This document shows positions 26,224-32,704 of a stretch of DNA of 32,704 nucleotides, piece after piece. The translations under genes and the position numbers were made by a program. The notes beneath the pieces are model-generated. The model had not been told where the DNA came from. It saw only the letters and a list, made by a program, of their open reading frames with translations, and searched no databases. This DNA is from Myxococcaceae bacterium (GTDB taxonomy: Bacteria; Myxococcota; Myxococcia; Myxococcales; Myxococcaceae): contig JAEUJP010000937.1 of the NCBI GenBank assembly GCA_016793725.1, forward strand, positions 1-32,704, in the 5' to 3' direction. The first letter of the stretch is position 1, and each line of letters starts with the position of its first letter.

Positions 26224-27216
26224 TTGACCGAGCGCGCCAAAGTGAAGCTCTTCGACCTGACCCTGGGCGTGGGCCCGCTGAGGCCGCTGGCGGCGCAGCT
26301 CGAGGCGTGCGGCGTCGAGCCGAAGGCGTTCTTCGCGGGGCGCGGCATCGACGTGGCGGTGCTGGCGGAGCGCGACGGGCGCGTGCCGATTCGCAAGCTC
26401 ATCGGCATCTGGGAGCGCGCCGCCGAGGCCGCCCGCGACCCCCACTTCGGGCGCCACGCCGGCGAGCGGCTCGAGCCGGGCATGTTCGGCGTCGTCAGCG
26501 ACGTGTGCGAGGCCAGCGCGACGCTCGGCGACGCGCTCTCGCAGCTCAGCCGGTACCTGCGCATCGTGACCGAGACGGTGACGGTGCGGGTCGACGTCGA
26601 GGGCAGGGTCGCGACCGTCGAGCCGCGCTTTCGCATGCCGCCGTTCGCGCAGGGCCGCCAGGCGATGGCGTTCACGGTGGCGGCGCTCGAGCACTTCATT
26701 CGCACCGTGGTGAGCCAGCCGGTGGCGGTGCGTTGCACGGCGATGCGGCTCGAGCTCGACGCCGCAGCGCTGAAGACCCCGCTGAAGCGGCAGAGCCCCG
26801 AGCGGGCCGCGGCGCTCGATGTGGCCGCACACCGCGTGCTCACCGCGCAGCCGCGCTCGGGCACGGTCGGCGAGCAGGTCGCGCGGGTGGCGATGGGCGA
26901 GCTGAGGCTCGGCGTCGAGCCGGTGGTCGACGGGGTGGCGGCCGAGCTCGCGACGAGCGTGCGGTCGCTGCAGCGGGCGCTGAGCCAGGAAGGCACGACG
27001 TACGTGAAGGTGGTCGACGCGCTCCGGTATGGGCTCGCGCAGCACCACCTCGGCGAGACCGAGCTGTCGATCGATGAGGTCGCGTTCGTGCTCGGGTTCA
27101 GCGAGACGGCGGCGTTCTACCGGGCGTTCAAGCGGTGGTCGGGCACGACGCCGGCGCTCACGCGCGCAGCGCTGCAACGAGCGCCGGCAGCGCCACCTCA
27201 GAGGGCTCGGCGATGA
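26224..27216 (+). CDS. AraC-family transcriptional regulator
   Basis: A 330-residue DNA-binding regulator. The N-terminal half (about 8-190) matches the Arabinose_bd-type sensor domain (PF12625): RPLAAQLEACGVEPKAFFAGRGI, GRVPIRKLIGIWERAAEAARDPHFGRHAGERL. The C-terminal AraC HTH has GVAAELATSVRSLQRALSQEGTTYVKVVDALRYGLAQHHL and ELSIDEVAFVLGFSETAAFYRAFKRWSGTTP, a complete double helix-turn-helix. Starts are uncertain: TTG 26224 or GTG 26242 (KLFDLTLGVG). It is divergent from the DAPG-hydrolase-like gene with 35-53 bp between starts, a usual arrangement for regulator and target. Its 3' end overlaps the Sir2 gene by 59 bp, tail to tail. Confidence 0.9.
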   Translation: MTERAKVKLFDLTLGVGPLRPLAAQLEACGVEPKAFFAGRGIDVAVLAERDGRVPIRKLIGIWERAAEAARDPHFGRHAGERLEPGMFGVVSDVCEASATLGDALSQLSRYLRIVTETVTVRVDVEGRVATVEPRFRMPPFAQGRQAMAFTVAALEHFIRTVVSQPVAVRCTAMRLELDAAALKTPLKRQSPERAAALDVAAHRVLTAQPRSGTVGEQVARVAMGELRLGVEPVVDGVAAELATSVRSLQRALSQEGTTYVKVVDALRYGLAQHHLGETELSIDEVAFVLGFSETAAFYRAFKRWSGTTPALTRAALQRAPAAPPQRARR

Positions 27217-27961
27217 GCGAGATGCCGGCAGCGGCGCGGCCGGCAGGGTCGATCGAAAAGATGGGCACGTGGCGGTGGCGCGCAGCGGTGGTGACGAGCT
27301 CGGTGACCCCGACGGCGAACGAGGTGCCGACGAAGAGCACGAGGCGGGCGCGCTCGCTGGCGTCGAGCACGCGCTCCCACTGGTAGTCGGCGTGCTCGTT
27401 GTAGAACTCGTCGAACCACAGCACGTGCTGGCGCAAGAGCTCGCCGCACGCTGGGCACTTCGGCACGTTCTCGTCGACGGGGTTCGCGCGAAACGCAGAG
27501 ATGTCGACCGACGCGCGCGGCAGCGACCCCTTCGGAGCGCCGTTCACGCAGCGGCGGCCCGAGCAGCGCACGCGCTGGGCCGAGCCGTGCACCTCGACGA
27601 GCTCGGTCGAGCCCGCCTCTTTGTGCAGGCCGTCGATGTTCTGGGTGACGAGCAGAAACTCGCGGCCCTGCTCTTTCGCCCAGCGCTCGAGGTCGACGAG
27701 CGCGGTGTGGCCGGGGTTCGGCTTCGCGCCGAGCACCTTGTCGAAGCGTGAGAGGTACCAGCTCCAGCTGCCGGCGGGCTCGGCCTGGAAGAAGCGGTTC
27801 GTACCGAGCTCGGTGACGTCTCTCTTCCACACGGCGTCTTTGTCGGTGCCGCGAAAGGTGGGTATGCCCGAGGCGAGGCTGATGCCGGCGCCGGTGACGA
27901 CGAGCAACAGGCCATCGGTCGAGCGAACGGCGTCGGCGAGCGAAGGTGAAGGTGAAGACAT
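27158..27961 (-). CDS. Sir2-family NAD-dependent protein deacylase
   Basis: A 267-residue sirtuin that removes acyl groups from lysine using NAD. Motifs: GAGISLASGIPTFRG (residues 24-38), TQNIDGLH (about 102-109), catalytic His125 in EVHGS, GTSFAVGV, and IFSIDP. Zinc ligands are C133/C138 (C-SGRR-C) and C169/C172 (CPAC). The first pair is spaced CX4C instead of the common CX2C. ATG 27961 (MSSPSPSLADAV) is chosen; ATG 27973 (MLPG...) is equally possible. No STAND, TPR or membrane domain is attached, and no partner effector lies nearby, so a defence role is not suggested. Divergent from the lipoprotein at 28024. Confidence 0.93.
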   Translation of the reverse strand: MSSPSPSLADAVRSTDGLLLVVTGAGISLASGIPTFRGTDKDAVWKRDVTELGTNRFFQAEPAGSWSWYLSRFDKVLGAKPNPGHTALVDLERWAKEQGREFLLVTQNIDGLHKEAGSTELVEVHGSAQRVRCSGRRCVNGAPKGSLPRASVDISAFRANPVDENVPKCPACGELLRQHVLWFDEFYNEHADYQWERVLDASERARLVLFVGTSFAVGVTELVTTAARHRHVPIFSIDPAGRAAAGISLIAEPSEVALPALVAALRA

Positions 27962-28023
27962 GCCGGGCAGCATAATGGGCGAGACGCTCAAAACCCGTGT
28001 CGCGCGCTGCCACCTACCGTTCG

Positions 28024-29043
28024 GTGTCGAGACTGATGCTCTTCGCGCTGCTGCTCGCGGCGTGCGACAGCCCGAAGAAGAAGGCGGCGACGGCGAAGGC
28101 CGCAGCCGATGCGGGCGTGTCACACGGCACGTACGAGAGCTCGATTCAGAACGTGCGCGAGCAGCTGACGAAGAGCCCGTGCGACAAAGAGCTCGCGCTG
28201 AAGCTCGGCGACTACCTGAACCGCGCGAAAGACTACGCGGGGGCCGACGCGTGGGTGAGCGAGTACGAGAAGTCGTGCGAGCGGTGGCCGCGGCTGTTGT
28301 GGGTGCGCCAGCACGCGTGTGAGCAGCTCGAGAACCACGCGTGTGCGGCGAAGACGGGCGGTGAGCTGATCGACGCGCGGCCGAGCGACTCGGACTACTG
28401 GTGGTGGCGCGGTCAGGCCGAGGCGAAGCTGGGGCACTTCGAGAAGGCGCGATCAGACTACTTTCAGTCGATGGCGAACAAGCCGACGGGCTTTCCCGCC
28501 TACCGGCTCGCGCAGTTCGCCGACGAGAAGCTGAAGCGCCCCTGCGACGGAGCGCTGCTGATTCAATGGTGGCTCGAGCACGGCAAGCGCACGAACGAAG
28601 ATTGGGTCGACTCGACCCGCTCGAAGCTGTGGCTCGAGGGTGCGTGCGGGCAGCGGTCGGGCAAGGGGAAGACGTCGATTGCAGCGCCGCCGAACGCGCC
28701 GCAGGTGAACGTGGCGGTGAAGGTGGGCAAGACGCCGGCGACGCTGGTGCTCGACGAGCGGGCGGGCACGACGGCGGTCAGCGTGGCGCTCGCGAAGAAG
28801 GCCGGGCTCGAGCCGGCCGAAGACGCGGCGAAGGTGGCGGTGTTCGCGGCCGGCCGCATCTACGAGGGCCCGCTCGTGCGCGTCGCGTCGTTCGGCGTGG
28901 GCAGCGCGACGGCGACCCACCTCGATGTGGTCGTCGTCGATGGCCTGCCCGAGGCCGTCGACGGCGTCGTCGGGCTCAACGCGCTGATGCAGTTTCAGGT
29001 GAAGCGCACGCCGAAGGCGTTCGAGCTCTCGCCGCTGCCGTGA
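28024..29043 (+). CDS. TPR lipoprotein with degenerate retropepsin-like domain
   Basis: A 339-residue lipoprotein. GTG 28024 gives SRLMLFALLLAAC with Cys14 as lipid site; GTG 27997 would add a nine-residue leader. Residues 35-190 are helical and TPR-like (LALKLGDYLNRAKDYAGADAWV, YWWWRGQAEAKLGHFEKARSDY). The C-terminal 110 residues follow bacterial clan AA aspartic protease folds: VNVAVKVGKTPATLVLDERAGTTAVSVALAKKAGL and later VVVDGLPEAVDGVVGLNALMQFQVKR. The active-site DTGAS/T is here D244-E-R-A-G, keeping the Asp but losing the Thr and Gly, so proteolysis is doubtful. Possibly a binding domain in the periplasm. Divergent from Sir2 by 62 bp. Confidence 0.78.
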   Translation: MSRLMLFALLLAACDSPKKKAATAKAAADAGVSHGTYESSIQNVREQLTKSPCDKELALKLGDYLNRAKDYAGADAWVSEYEKSCERWPRLLWVRQHACEQLENHACAAKTGGELIDARPSDSDYWWWRGQAEAKLGHFEKARSDYFQSMANKPTGFPAYRLAQFADEKLKRPCDGALLIQWWLEHGKRTNEDWVDSTRSKLWLEGACGQRSGKGKTSIAAPPNAPQVNVAVKVGKTPATLVLDERAGTTAVSVALAKKAGLEPAEDAAKVAVFAAGRIYEGPLVRVASFGVGSATATHLDVVVVDGLPEAVDGVVGLNALMQFQVKRTPKAFELSPLP

Positions 29044-29121
29044 ACGAGGGTCTCAGCTCATCTTCCAAGGGCTGATCGCGACCGTTGAAACAGCTCGACC
29101 TCGTCGCTCGTACTCGAGGCA

Positions 29122-29943
29122 ATGGTTCGAAGCGTTCAGCGACCGTTGGCGAGCCTCTGGGCGTTGGTGGGGCTGAGCCTCGTGATTTCGGGCTGTTTCA
29201 CGCGCTCGATCGCCGACCACGTCGGCCGCCGCGGCTGGTTTCAGGCGAACGAAGAGCGCTTTCGCAGCGCCGGCTTCGACTACCCCGGCTGCCCGTTACT
29301 GCCGGGTGACAGCACGAAGCCCGTCGTGGTGCTGGTGCACGGCATCGGCGGCGAGGGCCCCGAGATGGCGGCGTCGGTGCCGCTGCTGCGCGAGTGGGAC
29401 GTCTTCATGTTCCGCTGGGTGCCTTACGAAGACCGCGACGAGGCGGCGCAGCGGTTGGCCGACGGCGTGACGCGGCTGTCGGCGTGCGCGCCCGAGCGGC
29501 AGCTGCTGGTGCTCGCGCACAGTGCGGGCGGTGTGGTGGCGAGCCACGCTGCGAGCCGGGTGAAGCTGTCGCCCGAGGCGAAGCTCGATGTGTGGACGGT
29601 GGCGTCGCCGCTCGCGGGCACGGTGAGGCGTGCGGGCAACGCCGACGGTCGCGCCGAGGCGGTGCTGATGCTCGACCTCGGCTCTCGCATCTCGCGCTAC
29701 CCCATCGCGGCGCGCGGCGTGAGCGTGAAGCACCTGCGCACGAGCGCCGCGGCCGACGACATCATGCAGCCGACCGGCGACCTGGTGCCGAACGACGTGA
29801 AGGTCGGGGTGCCGGGCGCTCCGCAGCTCGACCTGCCCGACAACCTCACGCACGGCGGCGCGCTGGTCTGGGTGGTGGGCCAGCTCGTGCGCGGCGACGC
29901 CGAGGTGTGGCTCACGCCGGCCGCGCAGTCGAAGGCCTTCTGA
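29122..29943 (+). CDS. Lipoprotein alpha/beta hydrolase
   Basis: A 273-residue putative esterase or lipase. The signal PLASLWALVGLSLVISGC has a lipobox (ISGC). The fold marks are VVVLVHGIGGEGPEM (oxyanion-hole HG), the nucleophile elbow AHSAGG (Ser134; the usual first Gly is Ala), and His244 in NLTHGGAL; the Asp may be in the AADDIMQPTGDLVPND segment. The sequence resembles cell-surface alpha/beta hydrolases acting on esters or GPI-like links, but substrate is unknown. ATG 29122 with GAGGCA directly before it; the 78-bp gap after the TPR lipoprotein shows no terminator, so co-transcription is possible. Confidence 0.82.
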   Translation: MVRSVQRPLASLWALVGLSLVISGCFTRSIADHVGRRGWFQANEERFRSAGFDYPGCPLLPGDSTKPVVVLVHGIGGEGPEMAASVPLLREWDVFMFRWVPYEDRDEAAQRLADGVTRLSACAPERQLLVLAHSAGGVVASHAASRVKLSPEAKLDVWTVASPLAGTVRRAGNADGRAEAVLMLDLGSRISRYPIAARGVSVKHLRTSAAADDIMQPTGDLVPNDVKVGVPGAPQLDLPDNLTHGGALVWVVGQLVRGDAEVWLTPAAQSKAF

Positions 29944-29977
29944 CGCGTGCGGCCCGACCGGGCCGCGCTGAAGCTCA

Positions 29978-30406
29978 TCAACACAAACAGACGGGCTGAC
30001 CGTTCATGTACTGGCGGCCGCCGTCGGGCTCCTTCGGGTTCCAGCAGCTGAGCGGGCATGGGTTGCCGATGTCGGGGTCGCAGTACCCGCCCATCTGAAA
30101 GCCGGCGTCGGGCGTGAGCATGCCGATGCAGCCGCAGTTCATGCCGCAGGCGTTCACGTACGGCGTGCAGCTGCCGGTCGGCAGGCAGCCGGCGTCGGCG
30201 GGGCCTGAGTCGTTCGTGCCGGCATCGCTCACGCCCGCATCGTTCACTCCAGCGTCGTAGCCCGCGTCGGTGCCGGCGTCGGTGCCGGTGCCGGCGTCAT
30301 GGCTGCCGGCGTCGTCGTGACCGGCATCGGTGGTGGCGGGCCCGCTGCAACCAGCGAGCGCGAGCGCGGCGGGGAGCAGCTTCTTGGCGCGGGCGTGAGC
30401 AGACAT
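29978..30406 (-). CDS. Small Asp-Ala-Gly-rich lipoprotein
   Basis: A 142-residue lipoprotein. The signal ARAKKLLPAALALAGC ends at Cys20. Residues 25-72 are a flexible linker of DAG repeats (DAGTGTDAGTDAGYDAGV). The C-terminal ~65 residues hold ten cysteines (SCTPYVNACGMNCGCIGML, CPLSCWNPKEPDGG, QPVCLC) and probably form a small disulfide-rich domain displayed on the surface. Function unknown. It is convergent with the hydrolase gene and 57 bp downstream of marR on the same strand. Confidence 0.82.
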   Translation of the reverse strand: MSAHARAKKLLPAALALAGCSGPATTDAGHDDAGSHDAGTGTDAGTDAGYDAGVNDAGVSDAGTNDSGPADAGCLPTGSCTPYVNACGMNCGCIGMLTPDAGFQMGGYCDPDIGNPCPLSCWNPKEPDGGRQYMNGQPVCLC

Positions 30407-30463
30407 GGGCAGCGAGTGTTGGCTCGCCTCGCGCCCACTGGCAACTGCGAGCGGTGCGGCCTG

Positions 30464-30913
30464 TCACCTGCGCGGCCGGGGCACCAGGGCCCGCGCCCTG
30501 GTGAGCAGAGCGAGCAGCTGGCGCTGCTCGGCGGGCGACAGCCGAGCGAGCGGTGAGCTTCGAGTCATCGCAGCGGTGAGCTTCGCCCGCACCGCGGCTC
30601 CCTTCGCGGTCAGCACGAGGCGTTTGATTCGGCGGTTGCCGGGCTCGACCTCGCGCTTGAGGAGCTGCTTCTTCGCGAGCCGGTCGGCGACGAAGGTCAA
30701 CGTCGACGGGTCACAGCGCAAGCGCACGGCCAGCTCGCGCATCGACGGCGCGGGCTGCTCCGGGTCGAGCTGCCAGAGGGCATCGGCGAGCGCGGTCGTC
30801 AGCCCGAGCGTGCCCATCAGCTCCGAGACCTGCGCCATGGTGGCGCCCGAGATCGCGAAGAGCGAGTCGACGAGCGAATACGTCAGACGTTCGGTAGCGG
30901 CGCGGCGCGACAC
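30464..30913 (-). CDS. MarR-family transcriptional regulator
   Basis: A 149-residue winged-helix repressor. The recognition-helix region reads SMRELAVRLRCDPSTLTFVADRLAKKQLLKRE, followed by the wing PGNRRIKRLVLTAKGAAV, with dimerisation helices at both ends. The GTG at 30913 (SRRAATERLTYSLVDSLF) is used. It is divergent from the intradiol dioxygenase with 74 bp between starts. A near-palindrome in that gap (30933-30950) overlaps promoter elements, so MarR probably represses the dioxygenase and itself until an aromatic ligand binds (inference from the layout). Confidence 0.9.
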   Translation of the reverse strand: MSRRAATERLTYSLVDSLFAISGATMAQVSELMGTLGLTTALADALWQLDPEQPAPSMRELAVRLRCDPSTLTFVADRLAKKQLLKREVEPGNRRIKRLVLTAKGAAVRAKLTAAMTRSSPLARLSPAEQRQLLALLTRARALVPRPRR

Positions 30914-30932
30914 CGGGCCGACTCTCGGGTGA

Positions 30933-30950
30933 TTGACGGGCCCCTGTCAA
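30933..30950. promoter_or_regulatory. Probable MarR operator
   Basis: TTGACGGGCCCCTGTCAA is an 18-bp dyad whose half-sites agree at seven of nine positions, with perfect outer TTGAC/GTCAA. It covers the -35 of the dioxygenase promoter. On the minus strand it contains TTGACA, a consensus -35 facing marR, though no good -10 for that direction was found. Size, symmetry and position fit a MarR-dimer site. Confidence 0.6.
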
Positions 30951-30960
30951 CTGCTACACT
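30933..30960 (+). promoter_or_regulatory. Sigma70-type promoter for the dioxygenase gene
   Basis: TTGACG (30933-30938) and TACACT (30955-30960) are 16 bp apart, matching the -35 at five of six and the -10 at four of six positions. Transcription would start near 30967, about 20 bases before the ATG, and the GGAG at 30978-30981 would lie in the short leader. Confidence 0.65.
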
Positions 30961-30987
30961 TTGAGCTTCAAACCATTGGAGCCGCCA

Positions 30988-31644
30988 ATGAATGCCAAGC
31001 TCACGCGCAGAGATGCAGTGGTGCTCCTGTCCAGCTCCGTCGGCCTGGTCGCCGGCGGCGGTCTGGCGCTCGGCGGCAAGCAGGTGCTGCCCCAGCGGCT
31101 CGTCTACGGCTTCGGCCCGAACGAGACGGCGACGCTCGAGCCGACGGCGGCGTGTGCAGACGCCCACCTGACCGCGCGCTACGAAGAAGGCCCGTTCTAC
31201 ACACCCAACACGCCGCTCAAGACCGACTTCCGCCTGCCCGACCACGGAGGGCACGAGCTGCTGCTCGAGGGCAAGGTGACCGACGAGCGCTGCGTGCCGA
31301 TCGCCGGTGCGGTGCTCGACTTCTGGCACGCCGACCCGCGCGCCGACTACGACAACGTCGACTACGCCTACCGGGGCCACATGTTCACGGGCGCCGACGG
31401 CAGCTACGCGCTGCGCACCATCGTGCCACCGCCGTACCGGTTTGCGCTGCTGTGGCGGGTGCCGCACATACACGTGAAGGTGCAGGGCCCGACGACGCGC
31501 CTGCTGACCACGCAGATCTTCTTCCCCGACGCCTCGGGCGTCACGCGCGACGTCGACTTCGACCGCTCGCTGCTCGCCCGAGTAGCAGAGCCCGTCGACG
31601 GAGTCGCCCGCGCGACGTTTCACTTCGTCTTGAGGCGCTCGTGA
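30988..31644 (+). CDS. Intradiol ring-cleavage dioxygenase family protein, Tat-exported
   Basis: A 218-residue member of the catechol/protocatechuate dioxygenase fold (PF00775), which opens aromatic diols between the two hydroxyls using Fe(III) and O2. All four iron ligands are visible: Tyr128 (YRGHMFTGADGSY), Tyr150 (VPPPY), His160 and His162 (PHIHVKV). The N-terminus NAKLTRRDAVVLLSSSVGLVAGGGL is a Tat signal, so the enzyme acts outside the cytoplasm, unlike classical catechol enzymes. ATG 30988 has GGAG six bases upstream. It is controlled from the MarR operator-promoter and its stop overlaps the next ATG by one base (TGATG at 31642). Confidence 0.87.
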   Translation: MNAKLTRRDAVVLLSSSVGLVAGGGLALGGKQVLPQRLVYGFGPNETATLEPTAACADAHLTARYEEGPFYTPNTPLKTDFRLPDHGGHELLLEGKVTDERCVPIAGAVLDFWHADPRADYDNVDYAYRGHMFTGADGSYALRTIVPPPYRFALLWRVPHIHVKVQGPTTRLLTTQIFFPDASGVTRDVDFDRSLLARVAEPVDGVARATFHFVLRRS

Positions 31645-32045
31645 TGCCGCGCTGGGTCGCGGTGACCCTCGGCGCGGCCGCGGCCGGCCTGCTGCTGCTC
31701 GGCGCCACCTGCTTCGTTCGCGAAGAGTGGCTCTTCGGGCCCGACGCGTTTCGCACGCTCACCCGCATACCCATCGGGCTGCTCGGCGGCGCCACCCTCG
31801 GGCTGGGAGGCTCGACGCTGATGGCGCTGCGGGCGCGTGACGTGAACGGGCTGCGCGCGCTCGCACGCGCGATGGTGACCGCAGCGGCGTTCGTGCCGCC
31901 CGTGGTCGCGTTCAACATCGGCGCGTTCGACTCGGTCGCCACCGGCGGGGCCAGAACCCTGGTGTTCATCGTCGTGTTCGTCGCGTTGGTGGCGGCACCG
32001 CTGCTCGCATGCCTGCGGGTGCTCGGCCGGCTCAGCGCTCGATGA
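31644..32045 (+). CDS. Small four-helix membrane protein
   Basis: A 133-residue integral membrane protein of unknown family, starting at ATG 31644 and overlapping the dioxygenase stop by one base. Four hydrophobic segments are clear: WVAVTLGAAAAGLLLLGATCF, IPIGLLGGATLGLGGSTLMAL, AMVTAAAFVPPVVAFNIGAF and LVFIVVFVALVAAPLLACLRVL. The connecting loops are short and basic (LRARDVNGLRALAR). Coupling suggests that it works with the exported dioxygenase, for example in delivering substrate or electrons, but nothing in the sequence proves it. Confidence 0.78.
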   Translation: MPRWVAVTLGAAAAGLLLLGATCFVREEWLFGPDAFRTLTRIPIGLLGGATLGLGGSTLMALRARDVNGLRALARAMVTAAAFVPPVVAFNIGAFDSVATGGARTLVFIVVFVALVAAPLLACLRVLGRLSAR

Positions 32046-32119
32046 GCAGCCCGTCTCTGAGCAGCAACCGGCTGACCGGCTCGCTGTTGCCACTTTGACA
32101 ACGGGCCACGCCGCCAGCG

Positions 32120-32704
32120 CTACATCTTCACGCCGTTGTACACGCCGTTCGTCGCGCCACCGGCGATGCAGCTGCACGGCGTACAGCTGACCATCGAGCA
32201 ATTCGCCGAGCCGTCGTAGACCTTCGTCCACGTTCCGGTCACGACGTTCTCGGCGGTGAAGGTGAGCTTCAGCGTGTGAGACGTGGCGAGCTGCAGGTTG
32301 CAGGCGCCCATCGCGGGGTTCTCTTGCGGCGTATTCGCTCGCACGAACCACGTGCCGGGCATCGTCGGCTCTTCGGTGCCGGTCAGCGCCGGGCTGCCGG
32401 GGTACGAGCCGCCGCTCGGTGACACCGTCAGCATGTTGCCCTGGTGAAGAATGCCGAGCGTGGTCGCGGGAAAGGGCACCGAGAAGTTGCTCGAGCAGGT
32501 GCCGCTGAAGCTCGTACCCATCGGGCTCACCAGCCACGAGCCGGTGTAGTTCCGCGTCGTGGTGACCGTGACGGCCGTCTCGCACGCGTCAGAGACTCGC
32601 GGGGTCGTCTCTTGGGTCGACGCCACGACTCGCGCGGTGAACGAGCCGGCGCTCGCAAAGGTCTTCATCACGTTCTGGCCCGCGGCGGTCGTGTTGTCGC
32701 TGAA
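32120..32704 (-). CDS. Secreted protein, N-terminus beyond window (PKD-like remnant)
   Basis: The reading frame is open through the right edge, so the start lies outside. At the edge it reads FSDNTTAAGQNVMKTFASAG, then SFTARVVAST, which resembles the end of a PKD domain (DG..ATG.NVSHTFASAGTYTV). The following ~165 residues are Thr/Ser-rich and beta-like (TVTTTRNYTGSWLVSPMGTSF) with cysteines near the C-terminus (CSMVSCTPCSC). No enzyme motif is present. Probably a surface or extracellular protein. The 74-bp gap to the convergent membrane-protein gene contains no clear terminator. Confidence 0.7.
   Translation of the reverse strand, partial: FSDNTTAAGQNVMKTFASAGSFTARVVASTQETTPRVSDACETAVTVTTTRNYTGSWLVSPMGTSFSGTCSSNFSVPFPATTLGILHQGNMLTVSPSGGSYPGSPALTGTEEPTMPGTWFVRANTPQENPAMGACNLQLATSHTLKLTFTAENVVTGTWTKVYDGSANCSMVSCTPCSCIAGGATNGVYNGVKM

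Noticed and set aside
22422..26996. A 1524-codon open frame on the minus strand across the Cys-rich gene and beyond
   Set aside because: It is antisense to a clear repeat lipoprotein and two other recognised genes. The translation is Arg/Ala/His low complexity with no domain. Long antisense frames are expected in DNA this GC-rich.
27158..27961. Sir2 gene as part of an antiphage defence system
   Set aside because: It is a short stand-alone sirtuin with no fused or adjacent effector, Argonaute, HerA or STAND gene; neighbours are a regulator and a lipoprotein.

Overview
The window is high-GC DNA with short intergenic gaps, many GTG starts and frequent 4-base stop/start overlaps. It reads as a chromosomal segment of a myxobacterium (Myxococcota). 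Markers are a DUF2378/TIGR02265 protein (a family largely restricted to Myxococcales), a giant lipoprotein of Myxococcus-type cysteine-rich (DUF4215) repeats, two stand-alone PilZ proteins, a Ser/Thr kinase fused to a STAND NTPase module, and many lipoproteins with Gly/Ala/Thr- or Asp-Ala-Gly-rich linkers. I saw no rRNA, tRNA, CRISPR array, transposase, phage gene or integration site.

Layout. 1-3002: the N-terminal part of a DHA2-type MFS exporter (-), a PilZ protein coupled to a membrane protein (+), a small basic protein (-), and a two-gene ribosomal operon rpsN-rpmB (+). 3009-5122: a Tat-type amidohydrolase (-) divergent from a DcsG-like ATP-grasp enzyme (+). 5123-5486 is non-coding and carries a ~106-bp imperfect palindrome. 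5487-7608: a DUF2934 protein, a Cys-rich lipoprotein and an unrecognised protein, all minus. 7633-8783: DUF2378 protein coupled to a six-helix membrane protein that resembles INSIG. 8710-9483: membrane-anchored lytic transglycosylase (-). 9665-11784: FadL-like outer-membrane protein coupled to 3-methyladenine glycosylase I (tag). 11785-12759: a second PilZ protein and an M23 lipoprotein (-).

12988-16959 is a five-gene plus-strand run: fatty acid desaturase, SAM methyltransferase, membrane protein, lipoprotein and ferritin-like protein. The ferritin-like start region is tandemly triplicated. A 15-bp minisatellite follows it, then a minus-strand membrane protein. 17709-25565 is the most striking operon: a Ser/Thr kinase-nSTAND-coiled-coil protein, a TPR/PEGA envelope protein, and a 1197-residue lipoprotein built from 28 Cys-rich repeats of three alternating types. 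Tight spacing suggests that the three make one envelope signalling or surface apparatus, but what they do cannot be read from sequence.

25559-32704: a PhlG/DAPG-hydrolase-like enzyme (-) divergent from an AraC regulator (+); a Sir2 deacylase (-) divergent from a lipoprotein with a degenerate retropepsin-like domain (+); a lipoprotein alpha/beta hydrolase (+); a small Asp-Ala-Gly-rich lipoprotein (-); a MarR regulator (-) divergent from a Tat-exported intradiol dioxygenase and a small membrane protein (+), sharing a palindromic operator-promoter; and a secreted protein cut by the right edge (-). Several convergent pairs abut or overlap at their stop codons, leaving no room for conventional terminators.
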